Part shown: positions 33,210 to 44,850 of the stretch, piece by piece
How the letters are laid out: each line of letters begins with the position of its first letter
Numbering within the stretch: the first letter of the stretch is position 1
From: Alisma plantago-aquatica
Lineage: Eukaryota; Streptophyta; Magnoliopsida; Alismatales; Alismataceae
Reading direction: 5' to 3'
Length of the DNA stretch: 64,000 nt
Assembly: GCA_963693085.1 (NCBI GenBank)
Contig: OY856413.1
Coordinates: 106,013,501 to 106,077,500, forward strand
Notes under the pieces: model-generated
Told to the model about the DNA's origin: nothing
Seen by the model: the letters and a program-made list of their open reading frames with translations, nothing else
Database searches by the model: none
Made by a program: the position numbers and the translations under genes

Positions 33210-33332
33210 GATCGACAATATTGTCGACCGGATAAAATTTTGGTCCAAAATATTGTCGACTGGATGACTGACTGATTCTAACAACTAAACCTGTTACAAC
33301 GGCTATATTTCGGTCCACAATATTGTCGACCG
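33210..33332 (-). promoter_or_regulatory. GTCGAC inverted repeats upstream of TATA in right copia-like LTR
   Basis: ATCGACAATATTGTCGACC (33211 on) and two further copies ending TATTGTCGAC sit in the same positions as in the left LTR. The left arms have changed more than the right arms. Confidence 0.6.
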
Positions 33333-33704
33333 AATTTTGGCTCAGAACTAAAGATTTGCAACGTTTTGCAATGTGTGTGAGGTCCTATTGATGACTCATA
33401 TGAGACCTATCAACCCTATAGTATTCATGTGAGTGTTACATAGGGTTTTGGGTAGATATGGAAGATCTAATGCTTGATTTACATGATATCTAAGAACTTG
33501 TACATTATATAATTGTACAAGTTTTTACATTGTACTCATGAAAATATTAAACATTTAAGTGTATTGATCTTCAATTATCCACTTAGTATGATCTCCTTAT
33601 TTTCCTTTTACCCTGAAAGACTCAAGTAGAACATTAGATCCACAAGAATGAAATGTTTGTAATCATCAAAACAAAGGGTATGGTAATGTCCAATTTAGCC
33701 AACA

Positions 33705-33709
33705 ATAAT
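33705..33709. repeat. Target-site duplication, right copy, of copia-like element
   Basis: Second copy of ATAAT. Family-T LTR sequence resumes with TGGGTTCAAG. Confidence 0.9.
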
Positions 33710-33964
33710 TGGGTTCAAGTTATATAACCCGACTCAAGAACAACTTCAAATCTCCAAGCTCCAAAGCTTCACATTCCCAAGGTTGAAGATGAGCTTCACA
33801 ACTCCTCTATATGAAAACAATCATCATAGATAAGTATTTAGTGAAGAAGAAAAGAAAGGAAGATCACAACCCTAGATCCATGCTTTAATCCAAGGTTGAA
33901 GATGATCATGGCTTCACCTTAGGGTTAAGCCTTGACATCCTTCTTGTTCCTTAGCACCATGCAT

Positions 33965-34170
33965 GATACCTCACTGCTCATGCATGATACCCCCTCACTT
34001 GTGACTGATATCCCTTCACTTGTGGCCGATATCACTTCACTGTGGCCGATATCACCTTGCTATGGCTGATATCACTTTGCTATGGCCGATATCACCTTGC
34101 TATGTCTGATATCACCTTATCATGGCTGATAACAAGGCTCTATGCATGATACCCCTTGACCTATGCATGA
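33965..34170 (-). repeat. Minisatellite of about 24 bases (GGCCGATATCACC) in family-T LTR
   Basis: About eight units resembling CTATGGCCGATATCACCTTG are repeated. The counterpart at 41690-41885 has about the same number. The array lies about 60-270 bases downstream of the TATA box in the minus-strand direction. Confidence 0.85.
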
Positions 34171-34227
34171 TATATAATAGAAATAGGGTGGTAAATTTCG
34201 AAAATTTTCACTAGTAGGTGAAAGGAA

Positions 34228-34240
34228 TGGTATATATAGT
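34228..34240 (-). promoter_or_regulatory. TATA box of family-T 3' LTR
   Basis: The minus strand reads ACTATATATACC. The same box is in the other LTR at 41940-41951. Copy A lacks this segment. Confidence 0.6.
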
Positions 34241-35150
34241 TGTGGTTCATGAAAAAGAGTGTATATGAGGTGTCATCATTTTAAGATACTAGGTGCCACA
34301 TGTCCATGCATGATTGACACATGTACATTCATGCACTCATATTTATATTGACATGCAAAACAATTGAGGATAATCTAGAGATGAAATTTTGGCCATCACT
34401 TATCTTGCTGGATAAGATATATCAACTCAATCACCACTTTATTCACAACCCGATACAACTTTTCCAAGGAAGTTGTAAACTAATACACTTCACCTCCTTG
34501 AGGTGCTTATCCCATCATGGACAAGGCCAAGAGTTCACAAACCGATATGAGACTCCCTTTATGGCTCCTTGGCTGATAGGCACTCTCATATGAACTCTAC
34601 AACCTGATACAACTCAAATTAGGGTTTCACATTCAACCCTTTCTTGGTCTTTTCATCACTAAGAGCACCATTACTCAAATATGATTCAAACATGGTTTCT
34701 CCTTCTCTCTCTACCCTCTAAATGATACATAGAGGGAGTAGGGACACTCTATAGGTGGTAACTTGCATATCAACCCTAAATTTTGGGTAAATTACAATTT
34801 GTACAAAAATTGGTACACAAGGCACTAGCATTATTTCAACAAGTTCAATCTTGGAATTTTAGGCTTTCCACAAGCCACTACTTAGCATCATTCTCTCTCT
34901 TATGATTCTAAAACACTTAAGGAACGTTCAACATGTGACATATTGCAATATAACCCCTCATCTTGAGTAAATTGCATTTTGGCCCAAAATAAGATAACAT
35001 TGCTCAAACATCATTCAAACAGGACCAAACTTGAAACATAAGTTTGTCACCTGATAGAAAAACACTTTACAGAATTATATTAAAGTTCTAAGCAAATTTT
35101 TTAAGCCAAACAAACAGGGTTAGCCCGAAACCCAGGTCAGGGATGTTACA

Positions 35151-37145
35151 AGTTATAAACCCCTAACAAGGATTTTGTCCCTGAAATCCCAGATAAAGGG
35201 AGACAATTGTTATTCATGCATCATATCATCAAGCCTCCACATAACATCTTGATGTCATGGAGATGCCATAGAACTTTAACCAGCACAAAGTCTTTCCTTT
35301 CAAGGTCATCATAGAATCTGACATATAGGACACATACTCAATTGTCCTTTTCATTAATGACTGCAGTGTCAATTCTGTGTCAGGCAACACTTTCTAAGTC
35401 ATAGAAGTACTATTCATACTTTGAATAATTCAGGTGTCAAACCTCATTTATTTGTCACCTTCTCAACTTACATCTTTTATGTAGTAAGAATCTTGACCTT
35501 GGTATACTTCCATACCCCTCACTTAGTTTAGCATTTCTCCTCCAACAAAAGACTAGAGTTACATTCTGTCACCCATTTGGGACTACAAGTCTTATCATAC
35601 CTCTGTTGTTCCACTCTAATCTGTTGACACAACACTAAACTTACTTATGACTTGTACCAACCATCCCATTTGATGTTTATTTTCTTATCATAAGGAGAGG
35701 CTACTTATAAAAGAAGAACTATCTTAGAGGTGACTCTATATGTGATGTGTATAAACTGCCTCAACAGATCTAGACAGGGATATTCTAAGGAATTATATTT
35801 AGCTTGATAAGCTTTTCCCAAGATGATTCTACAATTGTTCCTTCAATTAATACATCCTTGTTGATGTTATGTTTATTCAGATCATAAACCCCTAACATAT
35901 GATATCCATACTATAGTATGTAACTAGACTAATCTCAAAGTTGGCCCTTCTAGGTAACCAAACATTAATCATCTTATCAGGAGTCATGGTCTCATTTTCT
36001 CATACCATTGAAAGTTCTTGGATACTAGGATTCTTTACCTTGGTATTCATTACATGTGCCAAAAACACATCACATCCTCATCATTTCCATCTCTCTGTTG
36101 TTATTACCAAAGCCAAACATATAATATGACCTTTCTTTCATCTTGAGACATTTACATATCACATATAACTTTGTCTTCGAACCACAATTCAAGACTAGCT
36201 GCTACTTTTCAAAGTACCCATCTATAGATTACTTCTAATCCATGCACATCAAGTGTCATAATACTTACTTGATTGTCATGTCCCTGAAAGGAAAGAACAC
36301 AAGGAAATATATTCCTTTATATCACCCCATCATTATCCAGGGTTGTTTATCAAATAAAAGAGATTATCACCTTCTTTGATTATTGCATGAACTTTCAACT
36401 ATTCATGTGTCATTCAATCTTATTTCATCTTAGGTTCCTTTTCATTAGAATAGGAATTATAAAGATGATTGCATGTCATCATTTCTTTTCTTTGTTATTT
36501 TCTAGTATGTTCATGAACATTTTCTGATTTTATTCATATTCATATCATGGAAAATATCTTTATTCTTCACAAATTCTTTATTGAATAGGGATCATCTCCC
36601 TTGTTACCTTTCTCTTATCATGAGGATTGTACTTTTTACTTCCTCATACTCACAGACTGGTTTGAGATAAACTCAATTTCTATTTCATTATAGTTAGGAT
36701 GTGATAAAAATAACCATGCCATATTTTCAGTTTCATTATGCTCTTTAGATTGTCTCCAAAAGAATACTTGATCAGAGTAATCAGAAGGATAGCAATCTAA
36801 GAGTTTCATACTTACCTTCCTTCAATAGATGAATACCTGGCCAGGGTATACAAGTACTGAGATTAGGAAGTATGAACCTTGTTTTATATCATATACTTTA
36901 CTTTTCATATCATCCATATCATAGGACTTAGTATCCCTAGATTTCTTCAGGCATCTCTCTTACACCTCATCCTCTTTTATACAGACAAAAGTAATTATAA
37001 AACATTTTAAAGATTACTGGACAGAATGTAATTTCCCATCCTTTTTATCTCTTCCTAATGTCCTCATAGTACTAATCAAAGGAAGCTCAACAACAACTAC
37101 TTTTCTTATAACTAACAGATAAAATCAGGAGAAGACATATCAAAA
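35151..37145 (-). mobile_element. Non-coding interior of family-T element in place of pol
   Basis: About 2.0 kb between the gag/protease break and the 3' LTR. It matches copy A (about 420-2055, inverted), which shows this is the normal family structure and not a recent deletion in one copy. No RT, RNase H, integrase or chromodomain motif is visible. The LTR-proximal end has AGGGGTTTATAACT on the minus strand as a weak polypurine tract. Confidence 0.75.
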
Positions 37146-37149
37146 TGAA

Positions 37150-38021
37150 ACAATTTCATCTGACCTGTCTCGACTCACGGATCGATTACTGCCTCCGGCT
37201 GATTCATTGCATAGAATCTTGTTGTTGCCTGTTTCCAACGTCATGCTCTATCATTTGGTGCAGATGGACCTACTTGGGACGCTTGTCTACGTCCTCGTGT
37301 TCCACTGCTAAATTGTTTCCTTTGAGAGCCTTGTTGACTCTGCCTTGGTGGTTGGGTCATTCCCTCCTTTCTATTTGGATAAAAGGGTCTAATATGCCCA
37401 ACTTGTCTACATCCAAAACATGTCTTATACGCACTCCATGGTCTTGTCGGCCTTATTACCAATGTAGAAGCTAAATTAAGAGTTCTAACTGGTGGAACAT
37501 TAGCTCCATTGCCCTTTCTTGGTAGCCACTGCCCTGGTGAACTAGGTGTTTGTTGCATTGGTGGCACCAAAAACTTCCCTTTTTTAGAGCTACTAGGCAT
37601 TTGTTCCCGAGTTTGGAGAGATCTTTTCTTAATTTCTACCTCATTATCCTTTATTGGACAGTTCCTTATCAAATGTCCTGCTTGCCTACACTTGTAGCAG
37701 ACTTTGATTCCTTGTCGTATCTTATCTTTTTGACATTTTCTACTCCTCCAACATAACTATGTTGATCAGAAATCCTTCTAGAGCCTAAAATTTCATCATT
37801 GGGTACTGGTAATCTAGGTTGTATTGCTAGTATCTGATCCTCTATATGCATCAATGTTTTCATAACTAGTCCAGTGAGAGAATTAAAAGTAGGGTTCTCT
37901 ATCATGGCTGGATCAACTAGGGATTCTCTGGAAGTCATTCTTCTCTCGTCTGATCCCTTGCACCTTCTCCTGGTGCAACATCATTGCTCTCAGCAATGTG
38001 TTCCTTGTGTTCTCCAGACAT
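37150..38021 (-). pseudogene. Gypsy-type gag remnant lacking the capsid region
   Basis: The frame starts with MSGEHKEHIAESNDVAPGE at 38021 and stops after 28 codons. It continues one frame over at 37938-37669 (MTSRESLVDPAMIENPTF...) and then in another frame. There CYKCRQAGHLIRNC (37658-37699) is a good CCHC zinc knuckle. A second knuckle, CFGCRQVGHIRPFY near 37395-37436, has lost its last Cys. After a stop, the sequence ATTRFYAMNQPEAVIDP resembles the gag-protease junction of plant Ty3/gypsy elements, then the similarity ends near 37150. The Retrotrans_gag capsid region expected between the N-terminus and the first knuckle is not there. The product would be the nucleocapsid part only, and it is broken by at least two frame changes and one stop. 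Confidence 0.85.
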
Positions 38022-38137
38022 GTTTAAGCTTTACTCTTTCTTCTACAAAAGCAAAAGTCACTATAAAATATACTAGAGGATACAAGAATAGACTCAACAC
38101 CTTAGTCCTATCTCTCTGTAGACTCAATGAACCTTAA

Positions 38138-38149
38138 GCTCTGATACCA
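38138..38149 (-). promoter_or_regulatory. Primer binding site of family-T element
   Basis: The minus strand reads TGGTATCAGAGC, a perfect 12-base complement of plant initiator-Met tRNA. It lies six bases from the LTR edge and proves the minus orientation and that 38156-42856 is the 5' LTR. Confidence 0.92.
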
Positions 38150-40113
38150 AAACTTTGTGATGACTCAACATCGAATCAAGCCAAATCACCACCAATAATA
38201 ATTGTGGAATAATCGTAAGCAGCGAATTAAAAAAAATCACTAAAAATTAAAACCATTTTGTAAAGAGATCCATTTCCAGGAAACGTCTTAAGAAAAGAAC
38301 CAAAGTAATATATACATCATGGTTCACATTGTACATACAGTGTACCATCTCATCTCGAGGATAACATATACATGTTGCTTTGTCAAAACATATACTGAAG
38401 CAACATAAAACCTCGAGGCATACAAGCCAAAATATCATATCATTTATAAAACCACTATGTACTGACTCTAAGGACCTAAGAGTACAGAGACGACACATAG
38501 GGCTTCTATCTACTAGACAAGATAGACAATACAATCAACTTGAGATGTTACTTCTTCCCCTGTTGTTATTGTTCTCCCTCTGCAGTAAGGTCTCTACCTC
38601 ATTGTCCATGTCCACCTAAAAAATGTGGACCCCACGGGGTGATACACAAGTCCAAGCAAGAGATATAACTCTCTGCCAACAATGTTATTATCACAGGTAA
38701 ATAGTATAAAACTGAGCAGAGGTTCTTTTATATTAATAAGCAAGATTAATCACTATTTATAAGTAGAACAGAGCAATCTCATCATTTAAAGTAATGCAGC
38801 TATCTATGATAGAGCAATAAATCATCCATTCACTTTATAAGGAATATGAACAACATGTATAACATCTATCCATTTAAGATCTATAAATGAAGTGTACATC
38901 AACCATTGTTTTCCATATTCAATTTTTAAGCAAATATACAACATGGTTGATTACATATTTACAATCACACTTATGCCCTGAGGAGATGAGGTATACCGCT
39001 CATGCTCCAACCGACCATGGCTACATAAAGCATCAGTACCATACAAGGTCAATAGAAGAGTCGACTTCCAAGACCTCACCCGTCTCAGTCAGTACGAGAT
39101 TACTGGCAGGACATTTTGTGTCAACCACAATTAGCTTACCAGGGTATACTAGTATCTTCACTTTATATCTACAACCACAACATGCACTCTCTTTAGGGAG
39201 ATTTCAATTATCCATCCCCAGATTATAATAATAAGGAAGATTATACATCAATTCCTCATTTGGTCGGGAGATTCACATATCAATCATGTTATCAATTAAT
39301 GAAGAAGAATTTACACATCAATTCCTCATTTGGTCAGGAGATTCACATATCAATTCCACTATCAAATAAATGAGGAAGGTGCTACATCAATTCTCCATTA
39401 GGACGTATGGATATTTTTCATCTTAACCCCCGCATATTCAAAAATATGCTCTCTGAGTTAAACTCATTTCACCATTCAGCAAATTCTGACACTGACTGGA
39501 TCTATGGTCAGGGCAACTACATGATGAGATTCCACTTGATTAATTAAGTGCATTACAATATCTTTTAGCATCAACCAAGTTACAAACATGAATTATAATA
39601 GATGCTATAAAGAAAGGTGTAATACGTTTATCAAGTACTTTCATGATCTTTGAAACACATTGAATGTATAACACTCGGAATCTCAGTCCCTTATCACATT
39701 ACTAGGGATTATTCTTCCTTAGCATTATCATCATCATGATTACTAGATATGGGTATTCAAACCCTTAGTTCATCACTGAACATTGTCATCTCTCATCAGG
39801 TAACTATTACCTCAAGGTCCTCAGACCAAGGCAAACATAATACTTGTTTCACAAGTATTTCACATGGCTCACAAGGCCCATTTAAACATTTTGTATGTTC
39901 TCACTACACAACAACTATATTTTTAGGTCATTAGACCCTATAAGCATTATACTTGTTGTACAAGTATTTAACATGGCTCACAAGGCCTATTTAAATCTTT
40001 ATTATATGAAACATCATAGCTCATACCTGGTTATTCTCATCATCTCATTATTCATGCACGGTTAGCACTTCATGATAAAAACAATAGCAAGTACATAACA
40101 TCACCATGCAATA

Positions 40114-40456
40114 CAAGAGAAATACAACCTTCCCATTATTAGGGTTAGATTTCCCTTTCTAACCGATTAGGGTTTCAAGTTAATATCATCACTCTTCATT
40201 AAGAGAAATACAACCTTACCATCAATAGGGTTAGGGTTTCCCATTCTAACCGATTAGGGTTTCGGATTCATATCATCACTATGTGATACAAGAGAAATAC
40301 ATCCTTCCCATTATTAGGGTTAGGGTTTCCCATTCTAACTGATTAGGGTTTCAGATTCATATCATCACTATGTGATATAAGATAAATACATCCTTCCCAT
40401 TATTAGGATTAGGGTTTCCCATTCTAACCGATTAGGGTTTCAAGTATATATCATCA
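40114..40456 (-). repeat. Telomere-like 89-base tandem units, second LTR
   Basis: Four units equivalent to 26610-26950, with ATTAGGGTTAGGG cores. One unit has decayed to ATTAGGATTAGGG and another to ATTAGGGTTAGATTT. Confidence 0.85.
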
Positions 40457-41689
40457 AGAACCAAACCCTAATTCATAGTCCACACATATTAGAAGTATCA
40501 ATGTATGTTCATAACATGATTATCACACAAGTGTAAGTTTCTCTCTCGTCCTCACTAGAATTTTGATTACATCATACTCTATTAAATTGACTCAACCCTT
40601 TCTTCAAGGTACATTGGCCTACTTATCAAAATGCATTAAACTCTTTACATCTTAATGTATTACTTAACATAACACACTACCTGTGTTACTCCATCAAGTA
40701 CATTGAATTGAGGTGATTCCACCATATCGGGCATAGAGGTGTGTACTTGACACCATATCGTGCTTCCATGTCATGTTTGAGGTATATCCTCATCACCATA
40801 TCATGTGTCCATATCAGGTTACTTCATCATTAGGGTTTGCATATCGGGTTAGACCCTTATGCTCACATTTCTTCAAACCTTCATGGTAATGTCCTACCCT
40901 TTATCTTGTGATGAGTGATAGGCTAGATAACAAGTTAGCCTAAACTAAGCCATGTGTGCAAATCAATAGGGGGTTGGAATTCCAATGTATATCGGGTTCC
41001 ATATTACCAATGTTGGGTTTCAACACCATATCGGGTTAGAGTACATACCTGACTCTATGTCGTGCATTGGGTGTGTGGTTGACCCCATATCATGCACAAG
41101 GTGTATTCTTGACACCATATCATGCACAAGGTGTGCACTTCATCATCATATCGTGCATGAGGTACATACTCATCACCATATTGTGCTAGTGGTGTGTTCA
41201 CCTCACCATATCGAGTTAGACATTCTTCAACCCGATATCGGGTTGGACTTGTATGATGTCATCACCATCAACGTCTAGACTTTTTTTATTACTATTATAT
41301 ATCATGGACAACATTCATAAACAACTTTTGGAACTCATTGGATCATTAATTATTGAAGAGAATTCGAAATTGAAAGTAGATCAACAAGTACAACAGAATT
41401 GAAGGTGAATAATAACATAATTGGGTTCAAGTTATATAACCCACCTCAAGAACAACTTCAAATCTCCAAGCTCCTAATATTCACTTTCCCAAGGTTGAAT
41501 ATGAGCTTCACAACTCATCTATATGTAAATAATCACCATGGAGAAGTATTTGGTGAAGAAGAAAAGAAAGGAAGATCACTACCCTAGATCCATGCTTTAA
41601 TCCAAGGTTGAAGATGATCATGGCTTCACCTTAGGGTTAAGGCTTGAGCTCCTTCTTGTAACTTAGCAAAATTCACGATACCTAACCAC

Positions 41690-41885
41690 TCATGCATGAT
41701 ATCCCCTCACTTGTGATCGATATCCTTTCACTTGTGTCCGATATCACTTCACTATGGCGATATCACCTTGCTATGGCCGATATCACTTTGTTATGGCTGA
41801 TATCACCTTGCTATGGAAGATATCACCTTGTCATGGCTGATACCAAGGCTCTATGCATGATACCCCTTCACCTATGCACTATATC
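41690..41885 (-). repeat. Minisatellite of about 24 bases, second family-T LTR
   Basis: The units resemble those at 33965-34170, with a core of GGCCGATATCACC. One unit has lost a base (TATGGCGATATCACC). Confidence 0.8.
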
Positions 41886-41939
41886 TAAGAGAAAGAGGGT
41901 GGTAAATTTCGAAAAATTTAACTAGTAGGTGAAAGGAAT

Positions 41940-41951
41940 GGTATATATAGT
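41940..41951 (-). promoter_or_regulatory. TATA box of family-T 5' LTR
   Basis: The minus strand reads ACTATATATACC. It sits just upstream of the minisatellite in the direction of transcription, identical to the 3' LTR copy. Confidence 0.6.
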
Positions 41952-42856
41952 TGTTGTTCAAGAAAAACGGTGTGTATGAGGTGTCATCATTTTAAGCTAC
42001 TAGGTGCCACATGTCCATGCATGGTTGACACATGTACATGCATGCACTCATATTTATCTTGACATGCAAAACACTTGAGGCTAATCTAGAGATGAAATTT
42101 TGTCCATCACATATATTGTTGGATAAGATATATCAACTCAATCACCACTTTATTCACAACCCGATACAACTTTTCCAAGGAAGTTGTAAACTGATACACT
42201 TCAGCTCCTTGAGGTTCTTAGCCCGTCAAGGACAAGGCCAAGAGTTCAAAAACCAATATGAGACTCCCTTTATGGCTCCTCGGCTGATAGGCACTCTCAT
42301 ATGAACTCTGCAACCCGATACAACTCAAAATACGGTTTCACATTCAACCCTTTCTTGGTCTTTTCATCACCAAGAGTACCATTACTCAAATATGATTCAA
42401 ACATGGTATCTCCTTCTCTCTCTCCTATAAATGATACATAGAGGTAGTAGGGACACTCTATAGGTGGTAATTTGAATATCAACCCTATATTTTGGGTAAA
42501 TTAAAATTTGTACTGAAATTGGTACACAAGGCACTAGCATTATTCCAACAAGTTCAAGCTTAGAATTTTAGGCTTTCCACAAGCCACCACTTAGCATCAT
42601 TATCTCTCTTATGATTCTAAAACAATTAAGGCACGTTCAACATGTGACATATTACAATATAACCCTCATCTTGGGTAAGTTGCATTTTGGCCCAAAACAA
42701 GAGAACATTGCTCAAACATCATTCAAACAGGACCAAACTTGAAGCATAAGTTTGTCACCTAATAAAAAACACTTTAGAGAATTATATTAAAGTTCTAAGA
42801 AATTTATTTAAGCCAAAAAAATAGGGTTAGACCTAAACCTGGTTAGGAATGTTACA

Positions 42857-43892
42857 TTTTATGTTTCTTAAATATAATCAGCCACATCATATGTTTTCTT
42901 TCTAACTTCTCAATCTAATCTCTATGTGGCACTCCCTCTCTAGAGTATTTATATGGAGAACCCTCTCTATATAGGGTTTAGTCCCTATAGTGGACTTCCA
43001 TAGGCCATCCTATCCCAGATTGTCCTGAGGTGATCTTCCTATCCCGACTTGATCACACGTCACTTCCACTAGAGATAGTTGAGAAAGTTATTCTTATATA
43101 ATGTGTTGTTCATTAGCTTCATAAACAATTTCTCAGTAATTTCTTATTCCACATTCACACATGCACTGAGTCACTTAATTCATTTGCTTATATTCTTCTT
43201 ATTCCTTTTCAAAGTTCATATGGGTAGTGTTATTATATCACCACATTGTTCTCATTTCTCATAATAAGATTTTACGGTTAGAGACTACACCCTACATCTT
43301 AGGGTTTCTATGTCCCTTGACCCAATAGGTTTTCCTAACTCAACCCTATTTCCATATAGAGTTTATCATTGTAACTAATAAAATGTTTTTTCTTCACTTT
43401 ATCATTACTTCCGCATTGCATGTACATAATTAATTCCACATTGTATGTACATTATTATTTCCACATTACATGTGCATCATTACTTCCACATTATATGTAC
43501 CTTATTGTTTCCACATCACATTACATGTACATTAATTGGCAGAGGATGCATTAATCCTACTTCTTCTCAAAAACCCTAACTTCATATGAGGATAATAGTT
43601 CCTTTGTTAAGTAAGAGTATTAGAAGTGGATGAGTCAAGATGAGGAGAAAACCTAAAGGTATTTTACTTCAGGATAAATTGTCCAACTTTGGTCAGGCAG
43701 GATGCACGGGCCTAGAAGTCCTCATAAGCTGACTAATAGTGCAGAGGAAAATTTTGCCAGCCCCGGGTCGTGGTCCCTTCTAACGCCATTATCTTTAGAA
43801 AATTCCTTAATAATTCTCTCATATTTATATTGATTATTTAAAATTATATACTATGAAATATTATTTGAAAATTTTGGCACTGTAATTCCAAA
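42857..43892 (-). mobile_element. 5' internal half of family-Y element, non-coding
   Basis: This is the continuation of 22879-24651 beyond the family-T insertion. The end near the LTR (43650-43770) resembles the equivalent part of family X (10060-10160). The primer-like site at 43878-43889 (minus strand TGGAATTACAGT) is poorly conserved. No coding similarity is visible. Confidence 0.7.
43405..43545. repeat. Tandem repeat of about 30 bases in family-Y interior
   Basis: About five units of the type TTATTTCCACATTACATGTACA lie end to end, with one short internal insertion. Confidence 0.8.
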
Positions 43893-44222
43893 TGTAACAA
43901 CCTCACTTTTCAACAACCCCCAATTAGAAAAGGCCAAAAAGATAAGCGCCACTACCTAAAATTTTCTTGAGGATCCATATTTTAAACAAACAATAAACAA
44001 TAGCAAATAATTTCCTCCATTTGAAATATATTTTTTACAAGAAGTTCCTCTAGAACTTACATAACTTGTACATATGATAACTACATGAGAAGAAGTTTCT
44101 GTCTAATCCTACTATCAAGTTAACTTTAATGTCTTAAAGTAAATTCAGTTGATTGTCATGTACATCATCTTATCTAGCATGTACCTAAAACATAGTGAAA
44201 CAAAAGCACAAATCATCATATT

Positions 44223-44227
44223 GAACA
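44223..44227. repeat. Target-site duplication, left copy, of solo X LTR
   Basis: GAACA is repeated at 47618-47622, directly after the LTR. Confidence 0.9.
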
Positions 44228-44720
44228 TGTAACGACCCCACCTCCTGGTAATCCCCAATTAAGGGAGACCGAAAGGTCGGTGCCGTTATCCAATAAATAG
44301 GATCAAAGGTTCGACAAATAATCAATAATAATTATGAAATTCTACTAACTAAACTGAAATTTGGGTATAAAATTAAATCTTTACTTACCTTTGAAAAACT
44401 TTGGAAATCTATCTACCCAGATCTTGAATCTACTTTATCTAATCCTCCTTGCACTTTATGTTTTAATTTCACAATGTGTCACTTTACTATTTGTTCCTTT
44501 CAGGGTTGTACCTTAAACGCCGAAAAACAAAATGTCGATCAGTATATCGAAATATACTGCTATGTGGGGACAACCAAAAGTTTGCACATAAGGATAACAA
44601 TCTAATTATCACAATCAAGTTAATTAACAAGCCAATTTACACTTTTCAGTATGACATTCTCCACCGTTTTTGCCCTAACCCTGGCATACCCACCTTAGGG
44701 TTTCCTTTGCCAATGACTTA

Positions 44721-44850
44721 AGGCCACCTTCTCAATCCCGAGCTTGGTGCCTGGGGGTCACCACTCATGGTGCCCACTAGTCATGCAATATCATAGGCCA
44801 CCTTCTCATTCCCGAGCTTGGTGCCTGGGGTCACCACTCAAGGTGTCCAT
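44721..44850. repeat. Tandem pair of about 74-base units in solo X LTR
   Basis: AGGCCACCTTCTCAATCCC and CGAGCTTGGTGCCTGGGG recur at 44721 and 44795. The other X LTR has no such pair at the equivalent place. Confidence 0.8.

Larger units (their letters stand above)
27922..33704 (-). mobile_element. Non-autonomous copia-like LTR retrotransposon with zinc-knuckle ORF
   Basis: The element is 5783 bases long, with LTRs at 27922-29358 and 32274-33704, TG...CA ends and exact ATAAT target copies. It lies inside the 3' LTR of the family-T element, whose intact counterpart is near 41420. The polypurine tract next to the left LTR and the primer site next to the right LTR put it on the minus strand. The interior (29359-32273) has one open frame similar to the C-terminal part of gag of SIRE-like copia elements. 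There is no protease, integrase or RT. Movement would need an autonomous partner. Confidence 0.93.
32274..33704 (-). repeat. 5' LTR of copia-like element
   Basis: It is 1431 bases, from TGAAGATCTAGAGG to AGCCAACA on the + strand, and pairs with 27922-29358. It keeps a good TATA box (33064-33073). The minisatellite is at 32513-32745, and the GTCGAC palindromes are at about 33210-33332. Confidence 0.93.
24652..35150 (-). repeat. 3' LTR of complete family-T element (copia-like element inserted)
   Basis: This LTR runs from TGTGATGACCCGACATC to GGGATGTTACA. Without the nested element at 27922-33704 and its 5-bp target copy it is about 4.7 kb. It matches 38156-42856 in order and content, including the telomere-like repeats (26610-26950), the CGATAT array and the TATA box. 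The LTR pair shows many scattered base differences by eye, so the insertion is not recent. Confidence 0.88.
24652..42856 (-). mobile_element. Complete family-T retrotransposon, gag-only (TR-GAG-like), with nested copia-like element
   Basis: The element has two LTRs of about 4.7 kb (24652-35150 including the nested insert, and 38156-42856) and an interior of only about 3.0 kb (35151-38155). A perfect initiator-Met primer site lies next to the right LTR, so the element is on the minus strand. The interior has a broken gag remnant ending at the start of the protease, and no pol. The outer flanks are TTTTT (24647-24651) and TTTTA (42857-42861), a near-perfect 5-bp target duplication in the family-Y interior. 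It needs enzymes from an autonomous relative. It matches the TR-GAG or LARD description better than a full gypsy element. Confidence 0.88.
38156..42856 (-). repeat. 5' LTR of complete family-T element
   Basis: This uninterrupted 4701-base LTR runs from TGTGATGACTCAACATCG to AGGAATGTTACA. It contains the about 72-base pair (39232-39385), the telomere-like units (40114-40456), the CGATAT array (40720-41240), the minisatellite (41690-41885) and a TATA box. It gives the empty-site sequence for the copia-like insertion and the complete version of the segment missing in copy A. Confidence 0.92.

Noticed and set aside
33965..34170. Regular short repeats that could be a CRISPR-like array
   Set aside because: There are no unique spacers. 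Units abut as a minisatellite inside a plant LTR and recur in the paired LTR.
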